DNA of 64,000 nucleotides from Marinobacter maritimus (GCF_007671675.1 NZ_VCGW01000001.1:1364001-1428000); one strand, 5' to 3'; numbered from the stretch's first letter, positions 18,222 through 27,864 are shown. Program-made: numbers and translations. Notes: generated from the sequence alone by a model not told the origin.

Positions 18222-19844
18222 ATGAACATCAGCACCCTAAGCCGCACCGTGGCGATAGGATCTTTTTTATTCGCCACAACCGCCCTGGCCAGCTCAGGCA
18301 ACAGATCCACCGCCGACCTATATAATGCCTTCTGGAGCCCTGGCCACATAAGTCCGTTCGAGTGTCGATTCGGCATTCTCAACAGCACCCCGCTCGGCTT
18401 GCCTCGTTGTATGCAAGCCAGCAACATTCAGTATCATCTGGATATGCTCTACGGCATTGCTCAAGCTAACGATGGCAACCGGGCTGCCGGATTATCCGGT
18501 TACCAGGCGTCGGTTGATTACATCAAAACCACGCTTGAGGGCGCCGGGTACGAGGTCACCATCCAGCCTTTCCCATTCAACGCATTTTATCCTGCCGGTG
18601 ATGGCGTACTACAAGTGATAGCACCCACTCCAACGGATTATGTATGGGACGAGGATTTCACTTACCTCTCTCAGACCGAGCCCGGTGATGTATCAGGCAC
18701 TGCAGTGCCTGTCGCGGTGCAGCTCGGCTCCGATAATACGTCGACGAGCGGCTGTGAAGCAGATGACTTTATAGACTTCCCGGCAGGCTCCATTGCCATT
18801 GTTCAACGGGGCCTCTGTGGCTTTGGAATCAAAGCCACCAATGCAGCTAATGCCGGCGCCATTGGCGTGGTTATTTTTAATCAGGGCAACACCGACGACC
18901 GCAAAGGTTTGATTAATGCCACTCTGGGCGACGATTACGCCGGTGGGATTCCGGTTTTGTTTACGACCTACGACATAGGTGCGGGTTGGGTCGACCAACC
19001 TGACCTGGAGCTCCGAATTGTCGCTAACGTAGTGAGGGAGCAAACCGAAACTTTCAACGTGCTAGCTCAAACCAGCCGCGGCAAACCCGATAACGTAATA
19101 ATGACCGGTGCGCATCTTGACTCTGTGTTTGAAGGCGCCGGTATAAACGACAACGGGTCCGGCAGCGCCGCCTTGCTTGAACTGGCCCTGCAAATGAAAC
19201 GGGCGCGCCCTCGTAACCAGGTTCGCTTTGCCTGGTGGGGCGCCGAGGAAGCTGGCCTGGTAGGTTCGACCTTCTATGTAAACAGCCTCTCTCAGCAAGA
19301 ACAGGACAATATCAAGGTATACCTGAACTACGACATGATTGGTTCGCCCAACTTTGGCAACTTTATCTACGATGGTGATGGCTCTGATTTTGACCTTGCC
19401 GGCCCTCCGGGCTCGGCGGCCACTGAGGCGCTTTTTGAAAAATACTTCAGCCTGCGTGGCATAGCATCGGAGGGTACCGAGATAAGCTTCCGGTCTGACT
19501 ACGCCCGGTTCTTTGAGGTCGGTATTGCGTTTGGGGGACTGTTTACTGGCGCGGAAGGGATAAAAACCGAAGAGCAGGCTGCCAAATATGGCGGTGAGGC
19601 AGGCGCGCCATACGACGCTTGCTATCACGCAGCGTGTGATGACATCACCAACGTGGACGAACTCGCGCTGGAGATCCACGGCGATGCCGCAGCGTTTGTC
19701 ACCAGTTGGCTGTCGCTTTCAACCAGAGTGATCGACAGAGAAATTGCGGCAGCCGAGGACGCACAACCTGCAGCAAATGCGCGTTCATTACTAGTTGAAC
19801 CAAAGTACGACATTACCCATTGGGGTGATAAGTGGATCAAGTAG
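18222..19844 (+). CDS. Secreted M28-family metallo-aminopeptidase with PA domain
   Basis: A 540-residue exported zinc peptidase. The signal peptide ends near residue 23 (TTALA-SS). A PA insert follows at about 150-240 (GSIAIVQRGLCGFGIKATNAANAGAIGVV), then the M28 catalytic domain. Candidate zinc and catalytic residues lie in GAHLDSV (His), GINDNGSGSAAL (Asp), WWGAEEAGLVGS (Glu-Glu), NYDMIGS (Asp) and CYHAACD (His). The architecture matches the Pseudomonas aeruginosa aminopeptidase PaAP, a known T2SS substrate. A T2SS locus lies about 7 kb away, so secretion by that route is a fair inference. Cysteine pairs support an extracellular life. Start ATG 18222 has a GGAG-type site (TTGGAGAA). Confidence 0.9.
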   Translation: MNISTLSRTVAIGSFLFATTALASSGNRSTADLYNAFWSPGHISPFECRFGILNSTPLGLPRCMQASNIQYHLDMLYGIAQANDGNRAAGLSGYQASVDYIKTTLEGAGYEVTIQPFPFNAFYPAGDGVLQVIAPTPTDYVWDEDFTYLSQTEPGDVSGTAVPVAVQLGSDNTSTSGCEADDFIDFPAGSIAIVQRGLCGFGIKATNAANAGAIGVVIFNQGNTDDRKGLINATLGDDYAGGIPVLFTTYDIGAGWVDQPDLELRIVANVVREQTETFNVLAQTSRGKPDNVIMTGAHLDSVFEGAGINDNGSGSAALLELALQMKRARPRNQVRFAWWGAEEAGLVGSTFYVNSLSQQEQDNIKVYLNYDMIGSPNFGNFIYDGDGSDFDLAGPPGSAATEALFEKYFSLRGIASEGTEISFRSDYARFFEVGIAFGGLFTGAEGIKTEEQAAKYGGEAGAPYDACYHAACDDITNVDELALEIHGDAAAFVTSWLSLSTRVIDREIAAAEDAQPAANARSLLVEPKYDITHWGDKWIK

Positions 19845-19865
19845 TCGTTCTATAGGAAGATCGCA

Positions 19866-19896
19866 AAAAAAGGCCTCTCGCAAGAGGGGCCCTTTC
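19866..19896 (-). terminator. Rho-independent terminator of the EEP-family gene
   Basis: Read on the minus strand, a GC-rich hairpin (GGCCCCTCTTGCGAGAGGCC, core 19872-19892) is followed directly by a run of seven T. It lies about 25 bases past the stop at 19919. On the plus strand it is preceded by the A-run and followed by CCTTTCTCC, so it may also end the peptidase transcript weakly. Confidence 0.75.
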
Positions 19897-19918
19897 TCCT
19901 GATAAGTTATCGACCCCG

Positions 19919-20992
19919 CTAGGGCACATCCTTCTTACTGGCCCTCTTACTCTGGGCAATTTCCTGCGCCCGGCCACGATCATCGCCATCGGGTCGCAAC
20001 GGTTCCTGATCTTGTCCGTGAGCTGGAGCAAACATCACACGGGTGAGCAATGGAAAGTGATCCGATCCTATCGAGGGCAAACGGGTAATGGAGGCAAGCG
20101 TAAAATGATGGCTGTGAAACAAATGATCCAGGGGCCACCTTAACAACCGATAATCAGCATGAAACGTGCTGTAAAACCCTCGCCCTACCCTTGGATCGAG
20201 CAAACCGCTTATCTTGCGGAACAAACGAGTTGTCGGCGACCAGGCCACGTCGTTCAGATCACCCGTTACAATCACCGGCTCATCACTGTCGGCAACGCTG
20301 CGCCCGACAATAACCAGTTCTGCATCCCGTTCTGTTGATTCGTCGTTTTCCGTGGGGCTGGGCGGTGCAGGATGCACAAAATGCACTCTCACCTTATCAC
20401 CGGATCGAAGCTCAACCAGGGCATGCATGGAGGGCACCGTGTCTTCAATCAGAAAGCGCATTACAGGCTCGTACAGCGGCAACCGGGAGAACACGTGCAT
20501 GCCATACAGGTTATCCAGCGGGCACTTGATGGTGTAAGGCATTTCGTTTTCCAACGCCACCAACCGGTCTTCCCACCACTGATCGGACTCCAGCGTCACA
20601 AGAATGTCGGGTTGGTGCTGTTCAACGAGTTTCAGCAATGCCTCGACGTTCCGATTATGCGTGAGTACATTGGATGTCAGAATGGCCAAGGTCCGATCAG
20701 GGCTTTTCGCCCGCGCGTCTTTGACCTCCTTCGGCCAAATCGCTGTATAGGGCAAAATCCACCAAAGCTGTGAGGCCAGCGATAGCCCTGCCACAACAAT
20801 TAACACCCAACTCAAAGGCCGACTCAGATCCAGAAAAAACAGATCAATAAACACCAACAACAAGGCCAACACCGCTAACTGCAAACGCGGAAAATCGAAA
20901 CTCCGAACGCTCCAATGGGGGTTACGCCACAAGGGCAACAGAGTCGCTACTGCGATGGCAACTGTAAAAAAGAGCAAAATTAGTAATGTCAT
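19919..20992 (-). CDS. Membrane-anchored endonuclease/exonuclease/phosphatase-family protein
   Basis: A 357-residue protein. The first about 95 residues hold three transmembrane helices, then an EEP domain follows with TSNVLTHN, a catalytic Glu in LVTLESD, VTGDLND and the C-terminal GSDHFPL active-site His. Such membrane EEP proteins may be phosphodiesterases, DNases or lipid phosphatases, so the substrate is open. I start it at ATG 20992 because the preceding 34 codons are non-hydrophobic and the membrane domain begins here. The charged tail (QDQEPLRPDGDDRGRAQEIAQ) is probably disordered. It is downstream of and co-directional with the LysR gene. Confidence 0.8.
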   Translation of the reverse strand: MTLLILLFFTVAIAVATLLPLWRNPHWSVRSFDFPRLQLAVLALLLVFIDLFFLDLSRPLSWVLIVVAGLSLASQLWWILPYTAIWPKEVKDARAKSPDRTLAILTSNVLTHNRNVEALLKLVEQHQPDILVTLESDQWWEDRLVALENEMPYTIKCPLDNLYGMHVFSRLPLYEPVMRFLIEDTVPSMHALVELRSGDKVRVHFVHPAPPSPTENDESTERDAELVIVGRSVADSDEPVIVTGDLNDVAWSPTTRLFRKISGLLDPRVGRGFYSTFHADYRLLRWPLDHLFHSHHFTLASITRLPSIGSDHFPLLTRVMFAPAHGQDQEPLRPDGDDRGRAQEIAQSKRASKKDVP

Positions 20993-21090
20993 GATTTGAT
21001 TGTACAGCAACGTAAAAGTGCTGCGATTATTATCTGACGTCAGATCCAATCCCGCTTTGGCACACAGCTTCGCGCTTGAGCCGAGCGCTA

Positions 21091-21972
21091 TCAAGATTTC
21101 TGCAGATTCCTGAATGCTTCCCTCACATGAAGCGCCAATGCGTCGTTCAGTTCGTTGGAGCCCTTACGAACGAGTGCCAGTTGGTAGGAGCCGATCTCGG
21201 GTAAACCCTGGTTAACTATCTCTTTGAGTGGCGGGCGTACAAGACTCTTGGGGAAAGATGCGACGGCGAGATCCGCAACCATAGCGGCCTCCTGGCCCGA
21301 GCAATGTTCACAGGTGTAAGCAATCCGGTAAGGCTTTGCAGCACTATCAAGCACGCGCAGTGTCATTCGCCGCCAGGAACAGCCTTCGTGAGCCACCGCT
21401 ACTGGAAGAGGCGTTCTCAGAAATGCGGAACCATCCTCCCGCCCTACCCAGATCAGCGGCTCTTCGTAAACGACCTCACCGCGAATGTCCCGGACTTCAT
21501 CCGCAACGGTAACCAGAGCCAAATCCAGCTCGCCAGCATCCAGCCGAGCCAGGTTTTGCTTACTCGAGCCAACGACAACATTCACCAACACAGCCGGATA
21601 GGAACGCGCAAACTGGGCAAGCACCTCGGGCAAAATTCGCGTTCCAACATCGTCTGATGTTCCTATGCCTACCTTGCCCTCCAAAGTCGGCGACAGAAAA
21701 TACTGCACTGCCTCCTCATTTAATCGCAACAGTCGACGGCTGTAGTCCAGAAGCGCCTCGCCCTCAGCTGTGAGGCGGACCTGTCGCGGCTCGCGAATAA
21801 ACAGGCATTTGCCAAGATTCTGCTCCAGCTGCTTGATTTGCATGCTGAGTGCTGAAGGCGTTCGGTGTACCAACTTGGCTGCACCGGTAAAAGTACCGCA
21901 CTCGGAAATAGCCACGAAGGTTCTGAGGACCTCATTATCCAGCAACGGTATTGTCACGTGATTACGCCTCAT
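21091..21972 (-). CDS. LysR-family transcriptional regulator
   Basis: A 293-residue LTTR. The N-terminal winged helix-turn-helix is clear (LRTFVAISECGTFTGAAKLVHRTPSALSMQIKQLEQNLG, about residues 15-50), with a dimerisation helix and a C-terminal ligand-binding domain. The ligand is unknown. It is divergent from a DUF1127-like small gene with 168 bases between them, an arrangement often seen for LTTRs and their target. An alternative GTG start 5 codons in is possible. Confidence 0.92.
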   Translation of the reverse strand: MRRNHVTIPLLDNEVLRTFVAISECGTFTGAAKLVHRTPSALSMQIKQLEQNLGKCLFIREPRQVRLTAEGEALLDYSRRLLRLNEEAVQYFLSPTLEGKVGIGTSDDVGTRILPEVLAQFARSYPAVLVNVVVGSSKQNLARLDAGELDLALVTVADEVRDIRGEVVYEEPLIWVGREDGSAFLRTPLPVAVAHEGCSWRRMTLRVLDSAAKPYRIAYTCEHCSGQEAAMVADLAVASFPKSLVRPPLKEIVNQGLPEIGSYQLALVRKGSNELNDALALHVREAFRNLQKS

Positions 21973-22140
21973 TCTTGAATGCGGGCTTTTGACTTAAGCA
22001 TATTTGAATGCAGAGTTAAATTCTTTTCGTTTGATTGAATGGTCTCAGAGCATCACCCTGTTATTACAATGCACGGATTATGTCGTTCCTGAACAATCCA
22101 GTGCTTTCAATTCGCGAAGGTATGAAGGCGGGTGGCGACC

Positions 22141-22368
22141 ATGCTGAGCATCAGAAGAAATGACCAGTTAACCGGGCAACGCTCTTTGTCCTGGATGGAG
22201 AATTATTCCCGGCGCCAACAGTTTCGGCGTATGGCTATGTCACTACTGGCTGAGAAAGATGATGTTCTCTCAGACCTGGGTTACGAGCGCAGAGACCTTT
22301 TCGATGCGCTGAACCTGCCACTGCGCAGTGATGCTGTGCGGTATCTTGAACAGCATCGCAGAGTTTGA
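22141..22368 (+). CDS. DUF1127-like small protein
   Basis: A 75-residue basic and acidic protein. The C-terminal half (DDVLSDLGYERRDLFDALNLPL) resembles the DUF1127 core, DxxLxDIGLxRxDI. The N-terminal half is arginine-rich (ENYSRRQQFRRMAM), as in YjiS-type small proteins, some of which bind RNA. ATG 22141 has GGTGG 5 bases upstream; a GTG three codons earlier is also possible. It is divergent from the LysR gene, which may control it. The match is by motif only and divergent, so the family call is moderate. Confidence 0.6.
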   Translation: MLSIRRNDQLTGQRSLSWMENYSRRQQFRRMAMSLLAEKDDVLSDLGYERRDLFDALNLPLRSDAVRYLEQHRRV

Positions 22369-22690
22369 TTTCATCATACTTGCCAGGCCCGGAATAGCGA
22401 CGCTCAAAAGTTGTCAACGGGATCTCTGCGGCTGAACACCCGGCAACTTCTCCGACCGCGCAAGGCTGGCATTGCCGTACCCGGCTTCCATGCCTGGGGT
22501 GAGTATGGAAGCTCCGAAGGCGAAAATGGAGACGCCCTCAAAGATCTCGACAACCGTTGTTGCACCAGCAAGCACCACTCGCGCCAGCAAAAGCAAACTC
22601 TCACCAGATAGAACTGCCCCCAGGCTTCCTTCCCCAGAATTGCCCTTACTCCTCCTACTGATTGTAATCGTGATCCTTTCATTTCAATTG
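22369..22690. other. Intergenic stretch without an assignable gene
   Basis: Between the DUF1127-like gene and the receptor gene about 320 bases carry no recognised gene. Open frames of 60-95 codons exist on both strands and overlap each other; neither has a good start with a ribosome site nor a family I know. An 8-bp hairpin arm pair (GCTTCCAT 22484-22491, ATGGAAGC 22505-22512) with a 13-nt loop is present. Confidence 0.4.
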
Positions 22691-22694
22691 AATC

Positions 22695-22716
22695 TTTCTG
22701 ATAATCATTTACAATC
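22695..22716 (+). promoter_or_regulatory. Candidate Fur box upstream of the siderophore receptor
   Basis: TGATAATCATTTACA (22699-22713) matches the 7-1-7 Fur pattern TGATAATnATTATCA at 12 of 14 defined positions by eye. It lies about 35 bases before the receptor start and just before its AGGAGA ribosome site, as expected for iron repression. Confidence 0.6.
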
Positions 22717-22746
22717 GCGTTTTGATTTTATCAGGAGAACTACTTA

Positions 22747-24924
22747 ATGGCTGCCCGACTCTCTGCATACCGAACTCTACTGTCGCTGGCGATAGCCGCA
22801 CCATTCGCTGTTCAGGCTGCGCCACAATCCCTGAATGAACTGGTTGTAGTTGGCAGCCGCGCCCCGGCACAAATCAGCCAGATTCCTGGTTCGGTCTGGG
22901 TTCTGGAAGACGAGGAGCTGGAAGAGCAGTTCCGCTCCGGCCAGGATCTGAAAACAGTTATTGGCAAACTGGTACCGAGCATGGATCTCGCCCCGGAAAC
23001 CCGCACCAACTATGGCCAGAACATGCGTGGGCGCAGCGTACTGGTGATGATAGATGGTGTATCACTCAATGGCTCCCGCGGACTAAGCCGGCAATTCGAT
23101 TCGATTGATCCGTTCAATATCGAGCGCATTGAGGTGCTTTCTGGTGCTACGGCCGTTTACGGAGGAGGCAGCACTGGCGGCATCGTCAACATCATCACCA
23201 AGAAAGGTCGGGCGGGCGGTGCACAGCTCAGCACAGAAGTAGGTGTTTCCAGTGGCTTTAATAACTCTGAGGATCGTACGTTCCGTTTTGGTCAGTCCAT
23301 CGCCGGTGGTAACGACACCATAAAGGGCCGCCTGGCTATTGCAACCGAAGACAATGGTGCAATGTACGACGGTGATGGCAACCCTATCATGCCGGACATC
23401 TCCCAAACTGATCTGCAGTACAACCGCAGCGTAGACGTGTTGGGAAGCACTCAAATTCGCATCAATGAAAACCAGAATCTCGATTTGACCGCCCAATTTT
23501 ATAACTCCGGTTTCCAGGGTGACCAAGGCGTCTGGCTTGGTCCCTACCTTTCTCAGATAAACGATCCTGAAATTCGTAATGGATTCTCCAGCGACCGCGA
23601 CCCTCAAACCGAACGCTACATGTTCAATCTGGCATGGCAGCATCTGGATTTCCTCGGCCACACAGCTTACGTACAGGCTTCGATGCGCAACGAGGAATCC
23701 GGCTTTCACCCCTACCCTTATCAACGCGCAACCTTGCCCCAAAGTTACTTTGGCGCCTCAAGCCAGGACACCCGTCAATACCTGCTCAAAGGGCTACTGG
23801 CAAAGAATTTTGGCAGCGTTCGGCTCAACTACGGTATAGACCTTGATCGAGAAGATTTTTCCGCAAATCAGATGATTTTCGACAATGCTACCGCGTTCCC
23901 CAGTGGCGGCATGACGTTTGATGAGGAGTTCACGGTCGACCGTTATCCGGATTACCGTGTGGAAGGTATCGCAGCCTTTTTCCAGGCTGAGTGGCAGGCT
24001 ACCGAAAGGCTCCAGTTAAATGCCGGCATCCGCCAGAGGCATGCGCGCCTCGATATGGAAGATTTCGTAGGTACGCAGCAAGCGGTCGAGGTGGAGCGAG
24101 GGCTGGCAACAGGTGCGGACGCCATTCCAGGGGGCGAAAACGATTACGATGTAACCCTGCTGAATGCGGGCGCGATCTATAACCTGAATGACGATCAGCA
24201 GATTTGGACCAATGTGAGCCAGGGCTTTGAAATCCCGGATCCGGGTAAGGTAGCCGGCCGGGGTAACTACAGCCTGATTGGCGGCCGCTACGTGTTAACC
24301 GACTCTCTGAACATCGACGACAACGCCATACCCGGCCTGAAGACCAACCAGGTGGAACTGGGATGGCGCACTTACAAAAAACAGTGGGATGCCCAGGTAG
24401 CCGCTTATTACACCTGGTCTGATAAAGAGGCAGTCACCAACCGCACAACTCTGACAGTAGATATAGAAGATAACAAAACCCGGGATTACGGCTTGGAAGG
24501 CGCCCTCACCTGGCGGGCAAACGAACAATGGTCTCTGGGAGGAACCGCACACTATGTACGTTCTGAAATAAAAGATACTGACGGCAGCTGGCAGAAAAAT
24601 CTTGTAACCGCTGCGAGCCTGCCTAACGCCACAGCTTTTGTTCAGTGGCGAGACAGCCAGAACTCTGCGCGCCTTCAGGGTTCCCATGCGTTCGACATTG
24701 ATGACGATGCCGGCGATGAAATCAATGGATTTACCACATTTGACTTGCTGACAGCCCGGGAGTTGCCCTTGGGGCGTATCAATTTCTCTGTCACTAACCT
24801 GCTGGATAAACAGTACGATACTGTTTGGGGCCAACGGGCCCAACTGTTCTACGGCTTTGAAAATCTTTTCGATTTCAAGGGCCAGGGCCGTACGTACACC
24901 CTGACCTATTCCGTGGACTATTGA
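22747..24924 (+). CDS. TonB-dependent siderophore receptor, IutA-like
   Basis: A 725-residue outer-membrane receptor. A signal peptide (about residues 1-24) is followed by a TonB-box-like LNELVVVGSR and the plug domain with MIDGVSLNGSRGLSRQ and IDPFNIERIEVLSGATAVYGGGSTGGIVN. The 22-strand barrel ends in an aromatic residue (YTLTYSVDY). The plug wording SIDPFNIERIEV...YGGGSTGG is close to the aerobactin receptor IutA, and the length fits. The ligand is therefore probably a citrate-hydroxamate or similar siderophore, but this is not proven. AGGAGA lies 9 bases before ATG 22747. It is first in a receptor-fhuDBC-like operon. Confidence 0.92.
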   Translation: MAARLSAYRTLLSLAIAAPFAVQAAPQSLNELVVVGSRAPAQISQIPGSVWVLEDEELEEQFRSGQDLKTVIGKLVPSMDLAPETRTNYGQNMRGRSVLVMIDGVSLNGSRGLSRQFDSIDPFNIERIEVLSGATAVYGGGSTGGIVNIITKKGRAGGAQLSTEVGVSSGFNNSEDRTFRFGQSIAGGNDTIKGRLAIATEDNGAMYDGDGNPIMPDISQTDLQYNRSVDVLGSTQIRINENQNLDLTAQFYNSGFQGDQGVWLGPYLSQINDPEIRNGFSSDRDPQTERYMFNLAWQHLDFLGHTAYVQASMRNEESGFHPYPYQRATLPQSYFGASSQDTRQYLLKGLLAKNFGSVRLNYGIDLDREDFSANQMIFDNATAFPSGGMTFDEEFTVDRYPDYRVEGIAAFFQAEWQATERLQLNAGIRQRHARLDMEDFVGTQQAVEVERGLATGADAIPGGENDYDVTLLNAGAIYNLNDDQQIWTNVSQGFEIPDPGKVAGRGNYSLIGGRYVLTDSLNIDDNAIPGLKTNQVELGWRTYKKQWDAQVAAYYTWSDKEAVTNRTTLTVDIEDNKTRDYGLEGALTWRANEQWSLGGTAHYVRSEIKDTDGSWQKNLVTAASLPNATAFVQWRDSQNSARLQGSHAFDIDDDAGDEINGFTTFDLLTARELPLGRINFSVTNLLDKQYDTVWGQRAQLFYGFENLFDFKGQGRTYTLTYSVDY

Positions 24925-24928
24925 TTGC

Positions 24929-25864
24929 ATGCTGTTTGGCAAGCACCCGGGGCACGCACTGCGAGCCCTTGTCCTCATGTTGATAAGCCTCACCGTTAGT
25001 GCAGATGATCTGGTCTTACACCGTGTCGACGAGCCGCAACAGAGCGAAACGCCCAAACGTGTTGTGGCGCTGAACTGGTGGTTGGCAGAGCACCTGCTGG
25101 CGCTGGGAGTCACGCCAGTGGGCGTGGCGGAAATTGAGCGCTACCGGGAATGGGTAGTGGAGCCGCGGGCGCCAGAATCGGTAAAGTCGGTGGGTCGTCG
25201 GCAGGCTCCCAATCTGGAAGCTATACGATCGCTAAAACCGGATCTGATTCTGGTGTCAGGCCACCTGGAAGCAGCAGTGCCAGCGTTGCGAGACATTGCG
25301 CCAACACTGGTACAGACCACTTACGAAGCCGATTCAAACCCTTGGGTTAAAGCCCGTGAACATCTGCTTGCTCTTGGAAAAATACTGAATCGCGAAGATA
25401 AGGCCCAGGCAGTTATTGCGAAGGCCGAACAGGAGCTTTCTGACATCCGAGAGCAGCTGTCTCAGGCCGGGCTGGCCGGTCAGATGGCATTCATCGTGCG
25501 TTTTCTGGACGACCGGCGTTTGCGTATTCACGGAGACAATTCAATGCTCAATCAGGCGCTGGAGCAGGCAGGGCTGAATAATGCCTGGCACCGCAGCACA
25601 AACCTCTGGGGCTTCACACCGGGAACAGTTGCAAATCTGGGAGGCCATCCGGATGCCTGGCTGATCTACATACGGCCATGGCCGGAAGCTGACCGGGAGC
25701 GACTGCAAGCAAGCGGACTATGGCCATATTTACCCATGGCCCGCAATGGCCGCATAACCGGCGTAGGGCCAGTCTGGACGTTCGGCGGCGTAGTCAGCGT
25801 GCCCCGAATGGCCCGCATGCTTGCCGATCAACTGCTGGAAAGTGCCCGGGAGTTGCAGCCATGA
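24929..25864 (+). CDS. Siderophore ABC transporter substrate-binding protein, FhuD-like
   Basis: A 311-residue periplasmic binding protein of the FhuD/BtuF helical-backbone class. A signal peptide (to about residue 25, SLTVSADD) precedes PKRVVALNWWLAEHLLALGV, where FhuD has the same ALEW...LLALG pattern, and LKPDLILVSG. It would deliver ferric siderophore from periplasm to the FhuB-like permease. It starts 4 bases after the receptor stop and overlaps the permease start (ATGA). An IutA-like receptor with FhuD-like binding protein parallels aerobactin uptake in enterobacteria. Confidence 0.9.
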   Translation: MLFGKHPGHALRALVLMLISLTVSADDLVLHRVDEPQQSETPKRVVALNWWLAEHLLALGVTPVGVAEIERYREWVVEPRAPESVKSVGRRQAPNLEAIRSLKPDLILVSGHLEAAVPALRDIAPTLVQTTYEADSNPWVKAREHLLALGKILNREDKAQAVIAKAEQELSDIREQLSQAGLAGQMAFIVRFLDDRRLRIHGDNSMLNQALEQAGLNNAWHRSTNLWGFTPGTVANLGGHPDAWLIYIRPWPEADRERLQASGLWPYLPMARNGRITGVGPVWTFGGVVSVPRMARMLADQLLESARELQP

Positions 25865-27864
25865 ATCAGCTCGTTTTACCGCGACCTTCACAGCTTGGGC
25901 TGGTACTTCTTGCACTGTCATTACTGGTGGCGGGATTGCTGTTGTCTCCCGCCACCAGCATTGAGAATTTGTATCAACTACCTGGCGCTCTTGCACTGAA
26001 CAAGTCTTCGACTTTCGAACAAGCCGTGCTGCATTACACCCTGCTACCCAGGCTGACGATCGCGCTGCTTACCGGCGCCGCCCTTGGCTTTGCGGGCACA
26101 CTGGTACAACAAGTGCTGCGCAACCCATTGGCTGCACCTACCACATTGGGCGTTGCCGCAGGCGCACAGCTAACACTGGGGCTGGTCATGCTTCTGTCTC
26201 CCTCCCTCCTTGTATGGCGGGAAGCCTGGGCTATGATTGGAGGCCTCGCATCCCTTGGTCTGGTCTTGCTCATGGGTGCTCGGCGCGGGTTCGATCCACT
26301 TACACTAACCTTGTGCGGACTGATTGTCAGCCTCTACCTGGGAGCCATAAACACGGTTATTTTGTTGTTCAATGAGGAACAACTCGCTGGGCTGTTTATT
26401 TGGGGAGCCGGGGAACTCAGCCAAAATGACTGGAACAGCACTCTCGAGTTACTCCCCCGTTTACTCGTGGCCGCGAGCATTGCCTTGGCACTCTGGCGCC
26501 CGCTGCAAGCGCTGGACCTGGGCACGGAGGGGGCACGGTCGTTAGGGTTATCCCCTGGTGTCATCCGAATTCTTGCACTTTTGTTAGCGGTCTATCTCAC
26601 GGCGCTGACAGTAAGCCATGTGGGTGTCGTTGGTTTCATTGGCCTGGCGGCGCCTGCCATCGTTCGCCTGCTGGGTGCACGGACTCTACGTCAACGTATG
26701 CTGGGCGGCGCCCTCACAGGTGCACTGATTTGTTTGGTGGCCGATGGCATTGCCCAACAACTGACTCTCGCGTTCGGGCAGCTGTTATTTCCCACCGGTG
26801 CCGCCACGGCGTTGATAGGTGGGCCGGTTCTGTTATGGGTATTGACCCGCAACCGATTGATACCTGCCCGACCCTCCCAGCCTGTATCCCTGGTTCCTCA
26901 CCGGCGCAGGCTCTCCAAAACCGGCTTGCTTGTGCTCGGTTTGATCACTTTGGGAAGTCTGGCTATCACCCTGTCTCTCGGCCCCACCTGGGAAGGCTGG
27001 CGTTGGACAGGCTTTAATGGCGAGACGGCGGTGCTGGCCATGCGCCTGCCCAGAATGACCACAGCACTGATGGCCGGCGCCCTGCTCGCCGGCGCCGGCG
27101 TAATTGTTCAGAGATTAACTCGCAACCCCATGGCCAGCCCGGAACTACTGGGCATCAGTACCGGCGCAGCTATGGGTATGGTGTTGTTAATTCTTACGAT
27201 AGGCGCCAGCAGCCGTGGATTGCAGATCCTCGCGGGAGGTGCGGGGGGCGCTCTGGTTTTGCTCGCGCTTCTGGTATTGAGCAGGCGCAGCAACTTTTCC
27301 CCACAGCGCTTGCTACTGGGAGGTATTGCTCTTTCAGCCCTTCTGGACGCCGGCATTCGAATGATCCTGGCCATGGGCGACGCCCAGTCCATCATGCTTC
27401 TTAACTGGCTGGCGGGGTCTACCTGGCTCTCTGACCAGTCCGACGCCTGGGCACTTATCGTTGCAACACCGGTCCTCGCACTGATGGCGATGCTGGCAAG
27501 CCGGTGGCTGGATCTTTTGCCTCTCGGTGACAGTGCTGCTAACTCACTGGGTTTGCCACTGGCACCGGCTCGTCTCCTGCTTTTATTACTGGCGGCGCTC
27601 ATGACCGCCGCGGCCACCTTGGTTGTCGGCCCCTTGTCGTTTGTAGGCTTGATGGCACCACAGCTTGCAAGACTGCTGGGTTACCAGCGAGCCTTGCCGC
27701 AAATGCTGGGCGCCTTCGTTATCGGGAGTTTGCTGATGCTCTGGGCCGACTGGTTGGCCCGCTCGCTGGTTTATCCCCATGAGTTGCCCGCAGGGCTGGT
27801 GGCCACCCTGATCGGCGGCGGCTACTTTCTGGTGCGCATGTACCGAATGCCAAGCCGGCACTAA
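25861..27864 (+). CDS. fhuB: Siderophore ABC transporter permease, fused FhuB type
   Basis: A 667-residue permease made of two tandem FecCD-type halves (about residues 1-330 and 345-667), the layout diagnostic of FhuB. Each half carries the RNPLA or RNPMASPELLGISTGA coupling segment and a PxxxRLLG-type C-terminal block (GLAAPAIVRLLGARTLRQ, GLMAPQLARLLGYQRAL). About twenty transmembrane segments are apparent. The start at 25861 overlaps the binding-protein stop by 4 bases. It transports the siderophore across the inner membrane. Confidence 0.94.
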   Translation: MNQLVLPRPSQLGLVLLALSLLVAGLLLSPATSIENLYQLPGALALNKSSTFEQAVLHYTLLPRLTIALLTGAALGFAGTLVQQVLRNPLAAPTTLGVAAGAQLTLGLVMLLSPSLLVWREAWAMIGGLASLGLVLLMGARRGFDPLTLTLCGLIVSLYLGAINTVILLFNEEQLAGLFIWGAGELSQNDWNSTLELLPRLLVAASIALALWRPLQALDLGTEGARSLGLSPGVIRILALLLAVYLTALTVSHVGVVGFIGLAAPAIVRLLGARTLRQRMLGGALTGALICLVADGIAQQLTLAFGQLLFPTGAATALIGGPVLLWVLTRNRLIPARPSQPVSLVPHRRRLSKTGLLVLGLITLGSLAITLSLGPTWEGWRWTGFNGETAVLAMRLPRMTTALMAGALLAGAGVIVQRLTRNPMASPELLGISTGAAMGMVLLILTIGASSRGLQILAGGAGGALVLLALLVLSRRSNFSPQRLLLGGIALSALLDAGIRMILAMGDAQSIMLLNWLAGSTWLSDQSDAWALIVATPVLALMAMLASRWLDLLPLGDSAANSLGLPLAPARLLLLLLAALMTAAATLVVGPLSFVGLMAPQLARLLGYQRALPQMLGAFVIGSLLMLWADWLARSLVYPHELPAGLVATLIGGGYFLVRMYRMPSRH

